Source: Chiridota heheva
Taxonomy: Eukaryota > Echinodermata > Holothuroidea > Apodida > Chiridotidae
Length of the DNA stretch: 64,000 nucleotides
Assembly (NCBI GenBank): GCA_020152595.1
Contig: JAIGNY010000711.1
Coordinates: 1,047,001-1,111,000 of the forward strand
Direction: 5' to 3'
Shown here: one piece after another, positions 46,962-58,285 of the stretch
Layout: each line of letters begins with the position of its first letter
Numbering within the stretch: position 1 is the first letter of the stretch
Translations under genes and position numbers: made by a program
The notes under the pieces: model-generated
Database searches by the model: none
Seen by the model: only the letters and a program-made list of their open reading frames with translations
Told to the model about the DNA's origin: nothing

Positions 46962-47400
46962 ATCTGCATGCACATAGTCACGGATGAGACGGTATCTCTC
47001 CCGAGGATCACGTGATCAAACCGGGAACTTTTTCCTGTGATTCTTCTAATGTGGTTTACTGCGTGATGTGTCCGAGATGTCCGGAAATTTTTTATATTGG
47101 TGAGACTGGAACCTCTTTCTGATTGAGGTTCAATAACCACAAGCAGATTATTCGCGATTATCCCGTGGCAGGGTATTTCAACTTGCTTAGACATAAGTTG
47201 GAACATTTGAAGGTGGCTCTCATCAGGGTAAACTTTAGAGGCACGGAAGATAAAAAGTTCTTTGAATTGAAATTTATGATTAAAACTAAGAGCCATATCC
47301 ATGGACTTAATAGAGACCTGTCTTATCTTTTTCCTCTTTCTGTTTTTAGGGAGAATGTTTTCACTTCCACTTCGTCTCATCAGTCCTTTTGTTGTATTCG
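46962..47400 (+). pseudogene. Penelope-like GIY-YIG endonuclease domain
   Basis: After the RT a short linker leads to a CVMCPRC cysteine pair and FYIGETGTSF, then a stop, then LRFNNHKQIIRDYP. The VVY...FYIGET pair is the GIY-YIG core and the downstream basic helix and catalytic Glu region fit (ELKFMIKTKSHIHGLN). The domain nicks target DNA for priming in this superfamily. A TGA within it and a stop in the linker break the frame. Confidence 0.85.
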
Positions 47401-47629
47401 TGCCGTAGCGCATTTTGGTTTTTTATTCTGCGCGCTGTTTTCCTTTTGTGCCTACTATTTTATGCGTACGTTTTTAGCGCTCTGTGGAATGTGCCAACTT
47501 GCAAGCTATCATCGCTCTTATCTTCTAGCGTCATTTGACTTCATACCACTGATGAAAACAGGAGTTTTCGAAATATTTGGTTTTTAAAAAATTATGTTGG
47601 CTAGAGACATTGTCATTTTTCCAATTTTG

Positions 47630-47632
<3 letters not shown>

Positions 47633-47705
<73 letters not shown>
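47633..47705. repeat. (TA)n tract between Penelope-like element and DIRS copy 4
   Basis: About 35 uninterrupted ta dinucleotides. Confidence 0.95.
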
Positions 47706-47710
<5 letters not shown>

Positions 47711-49159
47711 CTTCAAGTTATACCTTACCTTCCATGCTATAGTTATGCAATCTGGTCACACGACCTGATTCTAACGCACTTCTAACCGAACCTAAAAATG
47801 CAGTAACCAGCCAAGCCCTGACCTCCATAATACCTCTGTACCACCTCACTCTTTTTCAGCGCGTTGTCACTAACATCGCTGAAAACTGGTCATTTTTATT
47901 TTTATTTTAATTAACCTTTCTAACTCTTTTCTCTTGGCAGCTTCTACCTGAAGGGTTTTTTACGCTGCCCGTTCTCATCTGGCTCGCCTTTTCAAGTCTT
48001 CCGAGAGAAGGGTGAGGTAGCCATGGGTCCGAGATTTCTTCGGCCGACCTACACGACTTTACCCGTGTAGCCTACACTTAGGATAGCGGGTTTTTGTCTC
48101 CATTCGTACATAGCGAGTGGCTAGTTTGAGAGCGTCCTACTCTGCGTGGTGGGTGTTTTAGGTCCTAGAGCACAGGTTGTGCCTGTCTAGGGACCTCGCC
48201 CGGAATTAGTCTTTTTCTCCCTTAGCCCCACCCGCCTCGAGGTGACCCTAGCGTTATACTATGTATAGTGTTTAGCACGTTAGGATATTTCAGTACACCT
48301 CTCGTATGCATTAGGCCAATTTCCTTTTTCGATTTTGGCGCATGCGCATTGGGTCGTAGTCACCGCTGGGTAAATGTGGGGTCGCCCTGTAACAACTCTA
48401 GGAGCTACAGTTGTTACAAGCGAGCTTATTTTCGTTTTCACGTTAACAGCATATGAATATTTTCATTTTTCTTACACAGATTTGAGATAAAATATTTAAT
48501 TTTCAGGATTGAAATTGGGGTGTCGGAGAGACCGTGGGTGGGTCTCTCCACGACCTAATTACAGGGAAAATAATCTTTCCTTTTTATCTTTACAGACCTC
48601 AAGTACACAGTGGTTGGTGTTTCCCACGCTACCCCGGCGCTAGTAAAGTCATTACGTTGGATGCGTTTTCTCGGGTTTCTAAAGTTTTTCAGATAAAAAA
48701 TGTTTTCGTTTAAATTTTTTTTCTGTTAAAGCAAGTGTTGTTGTTCTGTTTAGAATGCTATGCCTCGTCTCTCTTTAGCATGTCCGTAAGATCATAGTTA
48801 CTTTGCCGTATTTAGGTTTTACGCATGGACATATCGTTCTTCTCTTAAGAAATTTATTTTTCAGTGAAGAATTTTTCTGTTTAAGAGAGTTTTGATGTTC
48901 TGTTTAGACTGCTAGGCCTCATCTCTCTTTAGCGTGTCCGTAAGATCATACTTACTTTGCCGTGTTATTTGTGTATGTACGCATGGATATATGTTCTTCT
49001 CTTTTCAGATATAAAAGAAATTTACTGAGAAGGTTACGCTCTTAGAGGCGTTGCGCCAGAGCGGTAACGGTAAGAGAGAGAGAGATAACCTCTTAGGGGC
49101 GTTAACGTGTCGCCTAAGTTGTAGTAAGATCTTATTGACGGGTCGATAAATAAACACGG

Positions 49160-49670
49160 TTCCAAACGGTTCCATTGGACAGTCCCTGACGGTTCCGCAG
49201 CCCTATTGCGCGGGCATTGTGCGGTTCCGGGGACGGTTGCACACGGTTCCGGGAGTCCATACGGTTCCTCGGCCTGTTGTTACGGGGCAGACGGTTTCAT
49301 TGGACGGTTCCGCGGCCCGTTGTTACGGGGCGGACGGTTCCATTGGACGGTTCCGTGATCCATACGGTTCCGTTGGACCGTCCCTGACGGTTCCGCAGCC
49401 CTATGTGCGGGCATTGTGCGGTTCCGGGGACGGATCCATACGGTTCCGGGATCCATACGGTTCCGCGGCCCATTGTTACGGGGCGGACGGTTCCGTGGTC
49501 CACACGGTTCCGCGGCCCGTTGTTACGGGGCGGACGGTTCCATTGGACGGTTCCGTGATCCATACGGTTCCGCGGCCTGTTGTTACGGGGCGGACGGTTC
49601 CATACGGTTCCGCGGCCCGTTGTTACGGGGCGGACGGTTCCATTGCGGTTTGCGGCCCGTGTTAACACGG
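49160..49670 (+). repeat. CpG-rich array cggttccattggacggttcc in DIRS copy 4 leader
   Basis: Alternating blocks of ccattggacggttccg, tgatccatacggttcc and cggcccgttgttacggggcg, repeated at about 60-110 bp. Open in several frames because of periodicity. Confidence 0.88.
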
Positions 49671-49679
49671 GTCCGTATT

Positions 49680-52600
49680 TAATGGGTTAACGTGACATCG
49701 CACGGTTTAATCGTTATACGCCCACTAGCTACAAGCTACGTGGTCAGGTGACAGGTGACATTCTTGACAAGAAGTATAGCATTGACAGTTATTTTTCTTC
49801 TTGGTCCGTGAGCCATTAGCTACGCAGTTCCACGGCTCGTGTGAACGCAATTAAGACTGTCACGTTGAACGTTACAAGTTCCGTATTTATTTTCACCAGT
49901 ATCATGGACATGAAGGACAGGTCCCGAAAGTGTCGATGTTTTTACACCCAGGATGTCCCGTGATGCGAGCGTGCAAACGCTTCTTTAAATTACGCCCGGT
50001 GACATCCATCTCACGTGTTACGCGTGCAGATTATGCTGCAGTCAAATCCCTGTACTCTTTGCAGCGATTGGGATCTAGCGGCGTGGTCGGAGCACAGACT
50101 CCACCGCGACCGGTACTTTCAAAGAGCGGCGGAGAAAGTGGAGAAGCAACGGTCTGATAGGCCCTCTTCGTCTCCCCACCGCCACCCAGGGCCAAAGCCA
50201 GGGAGGCTGGGCGCCGCCCACTCTCAGCGGAGCGCCTCTTGAAAGACGTACACCGTCACGGTTAATCCGAAGTATAGCATTGAGACAGCTATTTTTCTTC
50301 TTGGTCCCGTAGCCAATGGCTACGACAGTTATACGGTTCCACGGCCCATGTTTATGGGTCCGTACGGTTCCACGGTCCGTATTTTACGGGTCCGTCGGTT
50401 CCATTGAACGGTTCCGCGGCCCGTGTTTACGGTCCGCACGGTTCCATACAATTCTCACGGTCGCGTTTACGGGTCCTTTCGCTTCCATTGACGGCTCCAG
50501 TGAGCGGAACTTATCTTTAATGGGATAACGTGACATATACGGTTCACCTGGTTATACGCCCACTAGCTACTACGCCACGTGGTCAGGTGACAGATGACTT
50601 TCTTTACAAGAAGTATAGCATCACGACAGCTATTTTCTTCTTGGTCCCGTAGCCATTAGCTACGCAGTTCCACGTGCAAACGCAATTAAGATTGTCTGGC
50701 GTTGAACATCACCGTTCGCAATTACTTTCACCAGTATCGAGGCACGGAGGACAGGCCTCCGCGCGTCGGGTGCGTTACGCACCTCAGAGGTCCCGCTTTG
50801 CATAGCGTGCAAACGCTTCTCTAGACCCACGGGCCTGTACGACTTCGGAGTTTTTGCAACGGGATAACGACACTGCAATACGATGAACCCGAAGTTGAGT
50901 TCGCTAGCTAGGAAGCTACTTGGTCATAGCTACGCTGTCCCACGGCCGTGTGAACTGCCTCTGTAGGATTTTCCACGTTGAACGTCACAGTTCCGCGATG
51001 TTTTGTGCCTATATCATCGACACGACGGGCAGGTCCCTAGTGTCGGTGCGTTACGCGCCTTGACTGTCCTGCGATCGTTGCATGTAAACGCTTCTTAGGT
51101 TGCGCTTTGGTGTTATCGACATGTTCAAACCGTGTACACCGCTGTGGTCCTCGGTTCAGCGATGGGACCGGTAGGCCCACAAGAGGCGCCCTCACGGGTC
51201 TTACGTGAGTTAGTCCCCTTTTTACGGCTAGTTGTAGAGCCATTGGATTACTTGCACGGGTCCATTAGGGTCCGTGACGGCTCCGTAATCGGTTCCATAC
51301 GGCCCCCACGGCTTTGTTTTTTACGGCCCGTAAGGGTCCGTAACACAACTTGGCGGCTCCGTCCGGGGCATGGGATGACGTTTGGGTCTGTAGTGCTGCT
51401 TAGTTCTACAGCAAGGTAACGTATAACGACGTCACACCCGTTAGTTTCAAGATCTCCACGTCCGTGTGAGCTGACTTGGTGAGATTTTCGCGTTGAACGC
51501 CACGGTTCCGCATAGTTTTTCACCAGTTCATGGACACGAGGACGCGAGTCCCCGTTTGTCGGCACGCCACGCTCCCAGGATGCGTCGCGTGTTAGCGCTT
51601 GCTCGGGTTTCGAGGCCTAGCGTTGGGTGATAAGATTTCCTTCTTTACGGGAGGCATACCATCACGAGCTATTCCCTCCGTGTTACGTAGTTCCCGACCG
51701 TTCAAACTACTCTGAATGTGATTCTTGCGTTGAACGAGACCTTCGGCTCACATTCTACAGATATTAACGCGGTTTACGCATAACGCACGATAAACCCGGT
51801 AACGGAACGGGATATTGCGACTGTTAGCCGCGTGTTGCAGTGTTCCGCGGTCGCTTTTTCTTGCTGGGGACGTTTTTAGCGTTCGACGGCAGTCCCCACG
51901 CGTAGCCGCCCGGCAGCGGCTCCGAGTGATTTTATACAAACGGAGTTAACGGCCTATACCAGCAGCGGCTGTGTGGTAGAGGACCAGTAGCCATGAACTA
52001 CTGAGTTCGCGGCCGTTTCTCTTACCGGGACACGCACTGAGTACGACGGTAGTCCCCTCTTCCCCACGCAGCTACGGTTTCAGAGCTCCGCGATGAAACA
52101 AACTCAGTTTACGACTCGTGATAGCTTGCGTGGCACGTGAACTCCTCCGTATTTCTTACGGCCTCAGTATATATATTTTAACTATTCTCAACGGAACGCG
52201 TGACTGCGTACATCTTCCCTACGCCGTAGCCACTTACCGGTGGCCCGTGGTGAATAGAGGTATAATGAGATAACGACTCACGTTACAGGTGTAGTGCGTT
52301 CACGCTTAGCGTGGACCTAGACGGTCCTTTTGTACTGATAGCTACTACGTTTGGGACACGTACCAGTACCAGTTGTCCCCTCGCGTAGCCAGGAGCTTTT
52401 GCTCCGTGGTGCACAGAGACATAGTTGGCGGAGGACTCGTGGTTTTACTTGTCATGCTGACGCCTTTGTAGACCCATAACGGATCTATAATACTTAACGG
52501 GTTGCGTGACTTTGTACGGCGTAAGTCCCCAGTAGCCCGCCGCTTTTCAGCTCCGTGGTGCAGGGTGTTTAACGGTCCGTGTAGTATACACAGGACGTCA

Positions 52601-52900
52601 CCTCTTTCGTGATTTCTACCCCAGTGCTGGGGTTTATGACTCATACGGTTGACGAGTACGTTACCCCTACTTGTCAATATTACCTCCATGAAGGATATTT
52701 TTCTTGACCATAGGTGGCCTTTTGATAGACAACCTTACGTTTGGGGTAGCTATTACCAACAACGCACGTATGGTTCATTCCATACTTTAACACCTTACAG
52801 CTGCTTCCTTGCGGTTTTACGGCCTGTTACTTAACTGCCCGTACAGACATACGGTATTCGTTTTTCTCCGCGCCCAGAGCAGAGGCTCCGCGGTTTCAAG
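49680..52900 (+). repeat. DIRS copy 4 leader modules
   Basis: Repeated module landmarks are 'gccattagctacgcagttcc' (49810, 50652), tggtcaggtgaca (49741, 50580), caagaagtatagcat (49779, 50609) and ttgaacgttac / ttgaacgtcac / ttgaacgccac (49865, 50980, 51494). The region is GC-rich against an AT-rich intron. The part at 52540-52770 matches copy 3 at 43710-43910. Confidence 0.8.
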
Positions 52901-52962
52901 GTTGTTACTATACGTAATGCGTTAACACTTTCTCCAGTCAACTTCTTAGACAAGTTTCGCTG

Positions 52963-53733
52963 TTGATAGGCATGGCCTGGAGCTACGCGGTCCCGCAACT
53001 GCTACAGTTTTCGGACCCGCAGGTGCCGCCGACTATGTTGTACGGCTCCGCGGTCTTACGACCCATGCCGTCTCACAGCTACATAGCCTTACACGGTTGG
53101 CAGCCCTTCTTGTATACGTTTTATATTAACGGCCTGCCTTTTGTTTCGCTAGCCTTTGATTTTTGGTCAGTCTGTTTCAACAACCTTTGCTCAGGGTCGG
53201 CAGTTTTTTCTGGACTGCGGATGGTGTCGTTCAGTCCCTCCGCTTTACACGTTCAGTCGGTGGTCACACCCTTTGGTGGTGGTGCGGGTGCTCCCACCTG
53301 GTGTAAGGAACGAAGTTTTCACCCGTCAGATATCACCATCGGTGCCGACGGGGGGCTTCTTGATCAAGGTCGGGGCACTTTTCTTGTGACCCCTTCTGTC
53401 GGAAACTGGGACGGGTACTTGACCTGTTTTCGACAGGCAGAATGTCGGGGGTTTTTCGTTCACCTTTTACCGCTAGTGCTGAGCGAGGCTTTTCAGTTTT
53501 GCGCCACGGTTGTGGTCTCCTTTTCGGACAGAGAGGTACGGACTCCACGTGTTCTGGATTCGTTCCTCGCCCTCGGCGCAGGACGAACTTTGGCTGCTCA
53601 AGACCTTGCAGGCTTCACGACGAGCCTCGGGTCAGGGACGATTTTTGTCTCTTTCCCGGGTTCCGGCGGACTGCATCTCAGTCCCGGAGCGCCGTTTGAT
53701 GGTGTGGCCTCGGTCCGCCTTTCCTCGATGTAG
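52963..53733 (+). pseudogene. DIRS copy 4 coding remnant (256-codon open frame)
   Basis: Nucleotide similarity to copy 1 around 23410-23580 (ggtggtggtgcgggtgctcc against cttgtggtggtgcatccactcc in pieces) and to 24180-24250 (tttcccgggttccggcgg). The frame does not match the copy 1 RNase H frame and lacks its TDAS and ADLLSR motifs, so I regard the opening as chance in GC-rich sequence. Confidence 0.6.
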
Positions 53734-54560
53734 CATGGCTTTTCTGAGGGTTGTTCACCCTCCCCATTGTGGAGGTGGGCCTCTCTCAAGCTTAGTTCCG
53801 TCATGAGCTCTGGGATAACTTGCAGCTACCCACCGGGTTTTTCCAGTGGGGTCACGGTCTTTGACTGGCGACCACTGGTAAATTCGGAGATCTCTTCGTA
53901 GTGTGTCATGTGACATTTTCCTCCGATAGATCGCCCAGTGGCTTTCTTTTAAAGTAGTCTGAACTGTTCATAGAACGCCGCGGTATGCACTCGGGTTCGG
54001 GCATAACCTCTTTTCACGGATCTCTCGTGCGCTCGAGAAAACGCTTTTGCGGTTTTTCTCTTGTTTTTGGTCTGACTCACTTTTCGACGTTCGTGTTCCC
54101 CGCTAACTTTAGCTCTTACGCGGTTATGCGCTAACGAATTTTTCCCTTGTCCGGCATTTCTTCAATTCGTTTTCGTTGGTACACGCCGTTCCCAATCGTA
54201 GTTTACTCGCGGTTCCGTCTCGTGGACTAATCCGTGTGGCTTGTGGCGTTTTTGTGAACACTTTGCTGTAATTGTGTCCAAACGCTCTTCCGGTTGGCTT
54301 GTTTTTCTGGGCTTTTCGCTCAGGCTCTTTCGAGGTTTGCCTCCGTTACTGTCAACGTATGGTGCCTTGTTCGGTTTGACTGTACCTCGCCGTGGTTTAC
54401 TACTATGTTTTAGTTCTTCCCACTCTTGAGGTCTTTCATCCTTCCAAGGAGAAGGAATTTCGTCCTTTACACGGGATTCAATTGTGTGAGTTTTCGTACC
54501 AGCCATTAAAAAAAAGAAAAAAAAATGTGCGCGACCTGAACTCCCTTCCTTCCTATCCTC

Positions 54561-54675
54561 GGTTGCAATCTGATTGCATAATTATAGCATGGAAGGTAAG
54601 GTATAACTTGAAGTAAATTTACCCCGCCAAGCGAGCGGGGATATTTACTGAGAGTTATACTTACCTTCCATGCAT
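54561..54675 (+). repeat. DIRS copy 4 internal complementary region
   Basis: gattgcataattatagcatg and aacttgaagtaaatttaccc, then gatatttactgagagttata. It keeps the copy-specific variant taattatag that also occurs in this copy's own right terminal repeat, so ends and internal region co-vary. Confidence 0.88.
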
Positions 54676-54890
54676 CCCGCCTCCCGCCTCCTTTCGTTCA
54701 GGCCTCGGTGGAATGTTGAGTGAGGTGGTACAGAGGTATTATGGAGGTCAGGGCTTGGCTGGTTACTGCGTTTTTAGGTTCGGTTAGAAGTGCGTTAGAA
54801 TCAGGTCGTGTGACCAGATTGCATAATTATAGCATGGAAGGTAAGTATAACTCTCAGTAAATATCCCCGCTTACGCTTAGCGGGTAAATT

Positions 54891-54917
54891 TATATATATA
54901 TACATATACAAATACAT

Positions 54918-55005
<88 letters not shown>

Positions 55006-55045
55006 TATATATAGATATATATATAGATATATATATATATATATA
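54891..55045. repeat. (TA)n tract right of DIRS copy 4
   Basis: About 150 bp of ta with ca, aa and ga interruptions. Confidence 0.95.
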
Positions 55046-55730
55046 TAGACCACAAATTACTAATCAGGTGATTGTCACACCCCTGACTTGATTTAAAAAG
55101 GGGCTGGGTGCTAGATTTGTTAAGGGGCATATTAATCTGCATGTAAAGTGCTGCACATTTTCAGCGTGGGGTCCAGGGGTCCCTAAAGGCTTAAGTCCCT
55201 GGTGAAGCTCTGGGATTTTAGCTATAATATTACCTCAGAATGAAACTATTCTGACTGATAAAGACCATTCATGAGCGAGCCAAACAGGACCATTTCTTAC
55301 TATGCTATCCTTCTGTATCCATGTAAGATATTTCATTTATGAGGTTAGTTAAGATTATTAATTTATAAAATATTTTTTTTAAATTTATTTATTCATTTAT
55401 CTTTTGAAAACATTTCTTTCTGATGATGGGCAGGGTGGACCAAAAGGGGTGGGCCGGGCCAATGGAGGGGCCATCCCTCTGAAACAGCAAAGTTAAGGCA
55501 CTGATTATTTTTGGTAAGCAAGTTATGCATAAGGAATATTTACCTCTGCAGTGTTCAATTTCTGAATGAGTTCAGGGAAGTTTGCCATATTGAAAATTAC
55601 ATAACAGAACATAAAGGACAAATTAGTACTCACATTAGCCAATGGAAAGACCTATATATATGATCATCAAATGATCAAGTTATGTAAAGTGTGCACACTT
55701 GCATCTCTAATAATGGTTCGTTAAAGGATT
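55046..55730. other. Intron, no element recognised
   Basis: AT-rich unique-looking sequence between the (TA)n tract and the MITE. Confidence 0.5.
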
Positions 55731-56268
55731 AGTTCAGTAGTTAAGCAAGTTCCTCTTATAAAAGATGACTTCAAAAGAAACAAAATGGTGAAGAAAGCAT
55801 TCAGAAATCTTGTTCCGTTAAAGGAGATATTCAAGTTTTAAGTTTGGTATAATTTATGTAGAAACAACTTAAATCAGACTAGTTGTGATTTCATATCCGT
55901 AGATTCCTCAAAGTCTTTATGTGTTCTAGTAGGATATGTCAGGAAGTAGTCAAACAGTATCTTTTAAGGGTAATTATAATTTACCACCTGAAGAAAGTTG
56001 AGGAAAAAGAATTCAAATAGTAAAAAGTGAAATAAATTTCCTTTAAAATACATTAACAATTGTTAGGAATGTGAGGATGAAGGCACCAAACTTTCATAGT
56101 AGACTTACTACTACACCAGGCATTTCTATGCAGATAGGACAGAGCTTCAAACTTAAATAATCTCCTGAATGGAATAAGATTTATAAATGCTTTCTTCACC
56201 ATTGTGCTTCTATTGAAGTTCCCTCTCATATAAGATGGACTTGCTTCACCACTGAACTAATCTTTTAA
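55731..56268. mobile_element. TTAA-type MITE, best-preserved copy
   Basis: Starts ttaaaggattagttcag and ends ctgaactaatcttttaa, so both sides carry ttaa and mirror-image ends. The inner inverted arms (cgttaaaggagatattcaag and aacttaaataatctcctgaa) continue for over 100 bp. It ends about 105 bp before exon K. TTAA duplication and length fit piggyBac-type non-autonomous elements. Confidence 0.8.
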
Positions 56269-56374
56269 GCCTTTCGTGTATCGTGTTTGATTTCTATTTA
56301 TTGTTGAGATTGAAATAAATTGAGCATAACAACAAAATAATAGTCCTTTTAATGTGGCTGTTTTGCATATGCAG

Positions 56375-56513
56375 GATGAAATACTAGCTGGTAGCCAAGA
56401 GGACTTTGTGAAGCATGCTCAAGTGTTCATCCCATTCTATTACCAGCTTATTGAGGCTTTGCTCACCAAAGCTCAGTTCCCAGCCGATGCTGAGTATGTC
56501 ACTTGGAATGCAG
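56375..56513 (+). CDS. IPO13: IPO13 exon K
   Basis: 46 codons plus one base, DEILAGSQEDFVKHAQVF to YVTWNA, between acceptor atatgcag and donor gtttgt. Contains YYQLIEALLTKAQFP, the equivalent of the vertebrate 'YFQLVDVLLHKAQFP'. It follows an 18.4-kb intron loaded with two DIRS copies and a Penelope-like element. Confidence 0.95.
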
Positions 56514-56629
56514 GTTTGTCTGTAATACTCTGGTACTACCCATTTTGTGTTACTCCTATAGAACTTAATTAATGGAGAAGGCAGAGGTCTCATTGACTGC
56601 TGTGTAAGCAGCAGAAGTCAATATCTATT

Positions 56630-57120
56630 TCTAAAATACTTTTAAATTTTAGACCTATTTTATTCAACCTTAGGCCATGACATTTACCAATTTTGTAGTG
56701 ACAACAGTGCAAACGCTTGAAACACCTCATAATGCCACAAAATATCTCATCTACAAGGCATAATGATAAATTTACAAAGTCTAAACATTGTGCGATTTGG
56801 ATGCTCAAAAAATATAAAATACAAATTTTTAGTTTCCTCTACTACACGAAGCAAAGGTAGGCTGGGCCAATTTTGTTGACTTTCATTGCCTTAGGTTAAA
56901 AATCGATCCAAAATTTGAAAACATTTTCTTGATGACTTAATATTACCAAAAATACAAATAGTTGGTTAGATGGCATACTAGGAACAATTTTGTTTTGACA
57001 CAACAGTTTTTCAAATAAAGTGACTTTTATAATTCATTGTCAATGGGGAAAATTCATGGTTTTGCTTACTTTCATCAATAGATGTTGGCTTCACTCGCCA
57101 ATCGAGCTGAAACATCTCCT
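56630..57120. repeat. Dispersed repeat, partner of 16340-16890
   Basis: Shares aatatctcatctacaaggca-type blocks, tacacgaagca, caacagttttt and tggcttcactc in the same order. Confidence 0.65.
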
Positions 57121-57965
57121 TTTTGAATTTCTGTGGTTTCTTCTGGTTTATCTCTGCAAAATAAGACAAAATGTCGTATTTTTATTTTGCAATCTATTTC
57201 AAAAAATAGTTGCTTGTCACTTGGTTTTGCATTGTTTTCCCTAGCTTTGGAAATTTTCCAATTTCACACAGGGTAGAATATTGGTTTTGCAATAGGCGCC
57301 TACATCAGAATCCTATGGGAGTAAAATGTTCTAAATCATGGTCATGGATAATGGCAGGGGTCGATATTGAAATTTATTGCCAGTGATCCACGTAACAGTA
57401 CTTTCTCAAATATTATTGTTCCAGATCAGATTTCACTGTTCCAACTTTTCACCAATAACAGGACAAATTCCTTTATCCAAAATAGGCTTAATTTACAACT
57501 GTTTTATTGGTTAATATGTGCAAATATATTTGTCAGTTTTTAGTAGTACATGACAGTACATGATGTATCATCCAGTTGCATACAGTCATACACCTGCATG
57601 CAGCCTTCCACATGTGTATTCACGATTTATTGTGCTGACAAATGCAGGCAAGGTGGGAAAAGCATTTTTTCTTTCTGGAAGAAATTCTTTTTATGATATT
57701 CTTGTTGATTACTTTCACTTTTTTGCATCAGAAATCAAGTCATTGATCATTGATGCCACATGCTTGTGGAAAGAACATGATGTGATGTTTGAAAATTCAC
57801 TTTTCCTGCATAAAAAGGTTTGACCCCTGAATGTTGCTGATACAGAAATTGTTTGTACACAAACTCTGCAATAAGTGTAGGACATATCGTGGGTGGAGAA
57901 GCAGTCAACACTTTGGAATGACATAGATAGAAATATAAAAGGGGCAAAGTCAATTTCATCCTTAT
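57121..57965. other. Intron, no element recognised
   Basis: Unique-looking AT-rich intron; short open frames without similarity. Confidence 0.45.
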
Positions 57966-57969
57966 CAAA

Positions 57970-58285
57970 ATCACTAAGGTAGGGGAAGGGGAGAGATAAG
58001 GGAAGGGGGAGAGATAATGGAAGGTGAAGAGGTAAAGGGAAGGGGAGAGGTAAAGGGAAGGGGAGAGGTAAAGAAAGGGAATAGGTAAGGAAGGGGAGAA
58101 GTTAGGAGGAGAGAGGTAAGGAGGGGGAGGGGAGAGGTAAGGGAAGGGGAGGGAGAGGTTAGGGAATGGGAGAGGTTAGGGAAAAGGAGAGGTAAAGAAA
58201 GGGGCAGAGGGAAGGGGAGAGGTAAAGGAAGGGAGAGGTAAGAGAAGGGGAGATGGAAGGGGATGGGAGAGATAAGGGGAAGGTA
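57970..58285. repeat. Polypurine minisatellite (ggggagaggtaaagggaa)
   Basis: About 315 bp of nearly pure purine on the + strand in units of 14-18 bp built from gggagaggtaa and gggaagg. It contains many ggtaag strings that look like 5' splice donors. Confidence 0.92.

Larger units (their letters stand above)
45740..47632 (+). mobile_element. Penelope-like element with GIY-YIG endonuclease, 5'-truncated
   Basis: A Penelope-like RT is followed by a GIY-YIG domain, flanked by (TA)n on both sides. The 5' end starts in mid-RT, so the amino-terminal part is missing. One internal stop (46144-46146), one frameshift near 45835 and one stop in the endonuclease mark it as non-functional but young-looking. 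It lies between two DIRS copies in IPO13 intron J-K. Confidence 0.92.
47706..54890 (+). mobile_element. DIRS-type element, copy 4 (non-autonomous, long modular leader)
   Basis: Left end tttacttcaagttatacc directly after (TA)n; right end gtaaatatccccgcttacgc ...cgggtaaatt directly before (TA)n. Inverted repeats at about 47720-47860 and 54705-54850. The leader is over 4 kb of CpG-rich repeated modules, uninterrupted by other elements. The coding remnant at 52963-53733 resembles the RNase H-recombinase spacer of copy 1. Internal complementary region at 54561-54675. Sense to IPO13 in intron J-K. Confidence 0.9.

Noticed and set aside
47630..47790. Ile/Tyr repeat peptide
   Set aside because: Translation of (TA)n.
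49219..49682. Overlapping arginine/glycine-rich frames
   Set aside because: CpG-rich repeated leader of DIRS copy 4; several frames and the complement are open.
52963..53733. 256-codon open frame as a new DIRS gene
   Set aside because: It is out of frame with the homologous RNase H of copy 1 and lacks its motifs; GC-rich sequence makes chance opening likely.
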